The notes beneath the pieces were generated by a model. It had not been told where the DNA came from, did not search any database, and saw only the letters and a program-made list of their open reading frames with translations. A stretch of 64,000 bases of DNA from Paenibacillus glycanilyticus (GTDB lineage Bacteria > Bacillota > Bacilli > Paenibacillales > Paenibacillaceae), in the NCBI RefSeq assembly GCF_030161375.1, contig NZ_BSSQ01000019.1:1-64000 (forward strand), written 5' to 3'. The stretch's first letter is position 1. Each line of letters opens with the position of its first letter. This document shows positions 60,060 through 64,000 of this stretch, in pieces. Made by a program: the position numbers and the translations under genes.

Positions 60060-60608
60060 ATGAGTAATTACGTTTGGGCTGGCGAAAAAATTAGGTTGCG
60101 TCCGGTGTTAGTCACTGACTGGGAAGAGTTCCACAACAACGATCATGATTCGGAGAACGCCAGGCTATGTGACGAGATACATTTTCCAAGATCAGAAGAA
60201 GGTACCAAGGGTTGGGCTGAACGCCAATCCGTTCATTCCTCAGATGGTGATGATGTATTCATGGCAGTAGAAACGCTCGATGGAATACTCGTCGGGAGCA
60301 TTTGTACGAATAATTGTAATCCTCGTTATGGAACTTTCAAATATGGGGTATCAATCTTTCGCAACCATTGGCGTAAAGGCTATGCTTCCGAGGCCATAAT
60401 AATCTTGCTGCGATATTACTTTGAAGAATTGCGATACAGCAAGGTGAATGCTCATGTATATGCCTTTAATGATGCTTCGGCGGCATTACAGGAACATTTA
60501 GGGTTCGTTCAAGAGGGAAGAATAAGGAACATGGTTTTTACGAAAGGCCAACATTACGATGAATATATTTATGGCCTAACGAAAGAGGAATTCGGAAGCT
60601 TGCGCTGA
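60060..60608 (+). CDS. GNAT-family N-acetyltransferase
   Basis: A 182-residue enzyme of the Acetyltransf_3 (RimJ/RimL-like) type. It shows IRLRPVLVTDWEEFHNNDHDSENARL at the start, the acetyl-CoA site in FRNHWRKGYASEAIIILLRYYFEELRYSKVNAHVYAFNDASAALQEHLGFVQEGRIRN, and a closing YDEYIYGLTKEEF. Related proteins acetylate protein N-termini, amino sugars or antibiotics. ATG 60060 follows AGGAG; the frame from 60003 overlaps the previous gene and is rejected. Confidence 0.88.
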   Translation: MSNYVWAGEKIRLRPVLVTDWEEFHNNDHDSENARLCDEIHFPRSEEGTKGWAERQSVHSSDGDDVFMAVETLDGILVGSICTNNCNPRYGTFKYGVSIFRNHWRKGYASEAIIILLRYYFEELRYSKVNAHVYAFNDASAALQEHLGFVQEGRIRNMVFTKGQHYDEYIYGLTKEEFGSLR

Positions 60609-60683
60609 GTTAGATGATAATCAAATTCTTGTCTCTACATAATTTAGAAAAGACAATTGATGCTCGTCTGGAGGCCTTATCCT

Positions 60684-60951
60684 ATGCAATTAAAAACCAG
60701 TTACCAGTACATACCTGTAACTAATCTTCAACAGGCTTTGAAGTGGTATTCCGAACATCTGGGCTTTAAATTAGCGGTTGAAGACCCGATATGTCTAGAA
60801 TTGAGATCCGAGTCCGGCGTCCGGGTATTCTTAATTTAAAGACAAGGGTATTAAGGTTGGAAGGTTGTCAGACTATCAAGGCTTGTCTTTTAAGTTTTTT
60901 GACCCCGATGGAAATGCAATTGAGCTTTGGGGTGACTACCCAACAACGTAA
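60684..60951 (+). pseudogene. VOC (glyoxalase/bleomycin resistance-like) gene with internal deletion
   Basis: The first part, starting at ATG 60684 after GGAGG, reads MQLKTSYQYIPVTNLQQALKWYSEHLGFKLAVEDP and ends at a TAA at 60837. In the next frame, from about 60838, the coding continues KDKGIKVGRLSDYQG then FKFFDPDGNAIELWGDYP and stops at 60951. These are the start and end of a VOC domain. The missing middle (usually about 20-30 residues including the DDI motif) and the frame change show an internal deletion, so the protein is not functional. Confidence 0.85.
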
Positions 60952-60987
60952 CATTAGAAGACGTTAGTTCGTCGGCGATCATAGAAA

Positions 60988-61035
60988 AGCAGCAGTCTAG
61001 GACTTTATTTTCAAGCGCTAGACTGCTGCTATTTT
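60988..61035. terminator. Bidirectional terminator
   Basis: AGCAGCAGTCTAG (60988-61000) pairs exactly with CTAGACTGCTGCT (61018-61030); ATTTTTATTT follows on the plus strand and TTTTCTAT on the minus strand. It ends the catalase transcript. Confidence 0.88.
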
Positions 61036-62462
61036 TATTTCTTCTTCTGATGATGAATTTGCCCAGCCACGCGTTCAGCCAGTTCATTCGAGGCTTGATT
61101 CAAATAACTGAGCACAATCGCTTGCGTTTCGCTCGATACGGCAGACAAATCAGCGGCAAGGTTCTCAACCAAATGCTCCTGTTGGAGCGGCTGAAGTCTG
61201 TTGTAGTACTCACCGGCTTGCGAGAAATCGTCCGTCTTCGGAATTTCAGAACGTACGAGATGACCTTGCACATATCGGCCGTTACCGCTTGTTTGCATCG
61301 AGCCAGGCGTCCAATCCGCCTGATGATTAATCGGAACCTTGCGGAAGTCCGGTCCAATCCGGTGACGCTGGGAATCCGCATAGATATTGGCGCGTCCTTG
61401 CAGCATTTTATCGTCGGATATTTCGGCTCCCTCCAGCAGGTTCGAAGGGGAGAAGGCGAGCTTCTCAACTTGTTCCATGTAATTGTCCGGATTCTGGTTC
61501 AAGACCATTCGGCCAACAGGCATGAGAGGATATTGATCCTCATCCCATATTTTCGTATCGTCGAGCGGGTCATAAGGCAAGCTAGCTTCATCCGCCGGAT
61601 CCATGAGCTGTACGTACAAGCCGTATTCGACGGTTTTGCCGCAAGCAAGCGTATCGTAAAGATCCTGTCCTGCATAATCCGGGTTCTGACAACTCAGTTC
61701 AACAGATTCCTTGTTATCGATAAATTGAACGCCTTCTTTAGGAATCCAGTGGTATTTGACGTAAGTACGAATGCCTTGCGCGTTTCTCCATACATACGTA
61801 TTTACGCTATGCCCCGGAAGATGGCGGAGACTCTTCACCGTCCCGGCGTCGGAATACAGCCATACGATAAAGTTTGTTGCTTCTGGCGCCCGGGCAATAA
61901 AACTCCAGAATCGCTCGGGATCAATTAAATTGTTAATGGGTGAAGGGCTGAACGCCCGAATGGATTCCGGGAAACGAATGGCGTCCCTGATCAGAAAGAC
62001 CGGAATATGATTGAAAACCATGTCCATAACGCCATGCTCCGTATAAAACTTGGTTGCGAAGCCGCGAACGTTGCGGGAAGTATCAGGCGTTCCTTTGTTG
62101 CTCACGGCAAGGGAGAAACGAACGGTAACCGGTACTTGGTGGCCAGGCTTCTGCAAGAAACAAAGCTTTGTATAAGCGGCCATGGAATGTACGGTCTCGA
62201 AATAGCCGAATGCTCCCCAGCCTTTGACATGAACGGGTCTTTCGAGAATTTTGCTATGTATAAAAGTTTCCATTGTCTCGTGAAGTACGCTATCCTGTTC
62301 GAGAACCGGGCCACGTGCGCCAACGGTTTGCGAATGCAGCTTGGCCGGACTGTCAATTGCGCTCCATTCTTGCGGAGATAAGCCATGGTGATGCGTTTCG
62401 TTGCCAGCTTTTTTGCCCTTTTCCGGCATGGCGGCGTTATTGTCATTATTATTATTTTCCAT
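61035..62462 (-). CDS. Monofunctional haem catalase
   Basis: A 475-residue small-subunit catalase converting hydrogen peroxide to water and oxygen. The essential His is in RPVHVKGWGAFGYFET (about residue 76), the Asn in DMVFNHIPVFLIRDAIRFP, and the proximal Tyr ligand in RANIYADSQRHRIGPDF. The N-terminus is an Asn/Lys/His-rich tail (MENNNNDNNAAMPEKGKKAG). ATG 62462 has AGGAGG seven bases upstream; the longer frame to 62525 is rejected. No convincing PerR box is visible close upstream. It is monocistronic with a strong terminator. Confidence 0.94.
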   Translation of the reverse strand: MENNNNDNNAAMPEKGKKAGNETHHHGLSPQEWSAIDSPAKLHSQTVGARGPVLEQDSVLHETMETFIHSKILERPVHVKGWGAFGYFETVHSMAAYTKLCFLQKPGHQVPVTVRFSLAVSNKGTPDTSRNVRGFATKFYTEHGVMDMVFNHIPVFLIRDAIRFPESIRAFSPSPINNLIDPERFWSFIARAPEATNFIVWLYSDAGTVKSLRHLPGHSVNTYVWRNAQGIRTYVKYHWIPKEGVQFIDNKESVELSCQNPDYAGQDLYDTLACGKTVEYGLYVQLMDPADEASLPYDPLDDTKIWDEDQYPLMPVGRMVLNQNPDNYMEQVEKLAFSPSNLLEGAEISDDKMLQGRANIYADSQRHRIGPDFRKVPINHQADWTPGSMQTSGNGRYVQGHLVRSEIPKTDDFSQAGEYYNRLQPLQQEHLVENLAADLSAVSSETQAIVLSYLNQASNELAERVAGQIHHQKKK

Positions 62463-62850
62463 TCTTTGACCTCCTAAAATGAATTGCCATACAAGGTTGA
62501 TTAACAACCGTTTGTGGTGATTCATACTTCGAAAGCATGATCTGAATGAATCTATTCCACATCATGTTTATTCTCTGAAGGCCCTTTGCATGATAAGATA
62601 GATGGAAATAGCACGGGGCATGGTGAACCGGCTTCGCCGAACGTTGGCGGCAAGGCGCGAAATATTCCGGTGAATTCTAAGCGAAATTAAAAGGATAGAA
62701 CTTATAAATGCTTGTTATATTCAAAAAGACTACGTTAACCTTTAATGTTGATTGTTGAACATATGAAAACCGCATTGGTATGAAGGCGATGTATATCGTT
62801 CACACGAGCTGGGCTTTTTGTGTCGCCAGGTAGTTAGATGCTCTGGCGCA
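62463..62850. other. Intergenic stretch, no supported gene
   Basis: I see no gene with a credible ribosome site here. A CGCCAG/CTGGCG hairpin lies at about 62824-62848. The catalase promoter must lie near 62480-62600 on the minus strand, but I could not pick its boxes with confidence. Confidence 0.5.
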
Positions 62851-62853
62851 CCA

Positions 62854-63102
62854 ATATGCTGTATTTCGTGCAACATGAGTACGCGGCGGGGCCTTCCCCT
62901 TACGTTCGTTTTTGCTACGTTGCACGAAGTGCAGTATATCTCCCTTAATTAAGCCAAAGCGCAAATTATTCTGCACGGAATGCAGCATATGAGGTGCTTT
63001 GGAACCCTATTAGGCATTTTTTTACTTATATCCTGCATTTTGTGCAGGATATCTCTAGTTAGTGGACTCAAGCGCCTAAATATGCTGCATTTCGTGCAAC
63101 GT
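62854..63102. repeat. Cluster of five hairpin-forming intergenic repeats
   Basis: Five copies of a 23-25 base unit with consensus ATATGCTGCATTTCGTGCAA lie at 62854-62876 (+), 62917-62939 (-), 62966-62990 (-), 63028-63052 (palindromic) and 63080-63102 (+), 40-63 bases apart. Each has a CTGCA-N5-TGCAG-like core that can fold. The copy at 63028-63052 is a perfect 10-bp inverted repeat, ATATCCTGCA-N5-TGCAGGATAT. The third copy lies inside a larger inverted repeat (CCAAAGC near 62954, GCTTTGG near 62996). This is a REP-like element array. It contains no gene. Confidence 0.85.
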
Positions 63103-63178
63103 AAGCTAAGTGATCGATTGGGCGTCAAATAACAACTTTAGGCTTAACGTAGCCTTAAAAAAAGGAGTTTGTTAGGCA

Positions 63179-64000
63179 TTGAACGAGAAAGACGCGATTA
63201 TTCTGCAATACGTGGCGGAGGAGCAAAGCTTGACGAAGGCAGCGGAGAAGCTGTATATGACGCAACCTGCCTTAACCTACCGGATTCAACAGATGGAGCG
63301 GGAATTTGGCGTTCCCGTTATTATGAAGCATGCCAAAGGCACTTATCTGACGCCCGAAGGCGAGGCGCTCGCCGCATTCGCCAAGCGGATGCGTGACGAG
63401 ATGAATGCAATGAAGGATTACCTCGTGAACATGAGAAGCGTAGTGAAGGGGACGTTGCGACTTGGCGTAGCTAGTTATTACGGATTATATAAGCTGCCGC
63501 CCTTGTTGCGAAAATTTAAAGATTTATATCCGGAAATCCAATTTAACGTAACCTGTGCTCTAAGTTCGGAAATTCTCGATTTGTTAGCCGAGCAGGAGAT
63601 CCATGTGGGGATCGTACGAGGTAATTATCAGTGGCAAGACGCGCAGCATTTGCTCCATGATGAACCAATCTGTCTTATTTCGCATGAACCGATTGATTTC
63701 AAGAAGCTTCCGCAGCTACCTTACATTCATTATAGCGCACCCAAACTGAAGAGTTCTCGAGCTGCTGCCACATCATTAGGCCAAACGATTCAAGCCTGGT
63801 GGCATGAACATTACAATGTACCGCCGCTTATCGCTATGCAGGCGGATGCCTATGAGACATGCAAGGAAATGGTGAAGCAAGGACTTGGTTATTCGATCGT
63901 ACCTGGCGTGTTCGTCACGCCGGAGGATGGTTTGTATTCATTAGAGCTTCAATTAAATAATGGGGAATCCATCCGCAGGAACACGTGGATGTTGTATAGG
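63179..64000 (+). CDS. LysR-family transcriptional regulator, 3' end beyond the window
   Basis: A TTG start at 63179, eleven bases after AAAGGAG, opens a frame that runs without a stop to base 64000 (274 codons). The N-terminal winged helix reads KDAIILQYVAEEQSLTKAAEKLYMTQPALTYRIQQMEREFGVPVIMKHAKGTYLTPEGEALAAFA, followed by the effector domain (VKGTLRLGVASYYGLYKLPPLLRKFKDLYPEIQFNVTC). Normal length is about 290-300, so only about 20 residues are missing. Its target is outside the window or unknown. The long repeat-bearing leader upstream is unusual. Confidence 0.9.
   Translation, partial: MNEKDAIILQYVAEEQSLTKAAEKLYMTQPALTYRIQQMEREFGVPVIMKHAKGTYLTPEGEALAAFAKRMRDEMNAMKDYLVNMRSVVKGTLRLGVASYYGLYKLPPLLRKFKDLYPEIQFNVTCALSSEILDLLAEQEIHVGIVRGNYQWQDAQHLLHDEPICLISHEPIDFKKLPQLPYIHYSAPKLKSSRAAATSLGQTIQAWWHEHYNVPPLIAMQADAYETCKEMVKQGLGYSIVPGVFVTPEDGLYSLELQLNNGESIRRNTWMLYR

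Noticed and set aside
61050-61928. Plus-strand frame opposite catalase
   Set aside because: Catalase motifs on the minus strand are complete; this frame has no family features.
62598-62697. Short plus-strand frame ending in KARNIPVNSKRN
   Set aside because: Only a TTG start with a poor ribosome site and no recognised family; could be a remnant but cannot be supported.
62560-62720. PerR box for the catalase gene
   Set aside because: TTATAA-like sequences near 62700 do not form the 15-bp palindrome and lie more than 200 bases from the start codon.
62800-62988. 62-codon minus-strand frame in the repeat region
   Set aside because: It is translated hairpin repeat; no ribosome site.
62854-63102. 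CRISPR array
   Set aside because: Units are in mixed orientation, of varying sequence, with irregular spacing and no cas genes; a REP-like array explains them better.

Overview
The window looks like chromosomal DNA of a spore-forming Bacillota bacterium, most probably Paenibacillus or a close relative. Support comes from the mid-range GC content, strong Shine-Dalgarno sites with occasional TTG/GTG starts, many intrinsic terminators, a T-box leader, a tricistronic gerA-type germination operon behind a forespore (sigma G-like) promoter, HelD, and abundant glycoside hydrolases with AraC regulators. No rRNA, tRNA, CRISPR array or prophage is visible.

Layout. 0.1-2.0 kb: CynX/NimT-type MFS transporter with a FadR-type GntR regulator. 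2.1-4.05 kb: IS1182-like insertion sequence whose transposase is broken by one missing base. 4.05-5.6 kb: ECF41-type sigma factor with an AhpD-like carboxymuconolactone decarboxylase, preceded by a near-consensus ECF41 promoter. 5.7-11.2 kb: two MFS exporters, a FAD/Rieske oxidoreductase, and a TetR gene divergent from an isochorismatase-like hydrolase with a twin palindromic operator. 11.2-13.7 kb: T-box leader plus asd, then a D-2-hydroxyacid dehydrogenase. 13.9-17.9 kb: a compact operon of a Tat-signal small subunit, a GMC flavoprotein with a cysteine cluster motif, TatC, TatA and a CuA-type cupredoxin lipoprotein. I read this as a self-contained exported dehydrogenase with its own translocase and electron acceptor.

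17.9-24.6 kb: methyltransferase, a small coiled-coil protein with its ribosome site inside a hairpin, two YdcZ-type transporters around a Crp-like regulator, AzlCD, a class A PBP and a dienelactone-hydrolase-like protein. 24.65-29.1 kb: an Lsa-like ABC-F gene behind a transcription attenuator with an upstream reading frame, then helD. 29.1-34 kb: LysR, carboxylesterase, TauE-like permease, cysteine hydrolase and acetyl-xylan-esterase-type hydrolase. 34-36.2 kb: SDR, TetR and a pentapeptide-repeat protein, with a palindrome over the SDR -35 box. 36.3-40.2 kb: germination operon of a small two-helix membrane protein plus B, A and C subunits. 40.3-44.7 kb: Rrf2 regulator and a thioredoxin-reductase-like flavoprotein sharing an operator motif, K+ channel, methyltransferase and a DAO-family oxidoreductase.

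44.7-55.9 kb: carbohydrate region with phytanoyl-CoA-dioxygenase-like protein, two AraC regulators, GH43, GH2 and GH78 enzymes, a kinase-like protein and two good CcpA (cre) sites. 56-60.95 kb: AT-rich accessory stretch of a lipoprotein, an unknown protein, two APH-fold phosphotransferases, a DUF402 protein, a GNAT acetyltransferase and a decayed VOC gene. 61-62.5 kb: catalase. 62.5-63.2 kb: non-coding stretch with five copies of a hairpin-forming repeat. The window ends inside a LysR regulator gene.

Protein names come from recognised motifs and general family knowledge. No database search was run.
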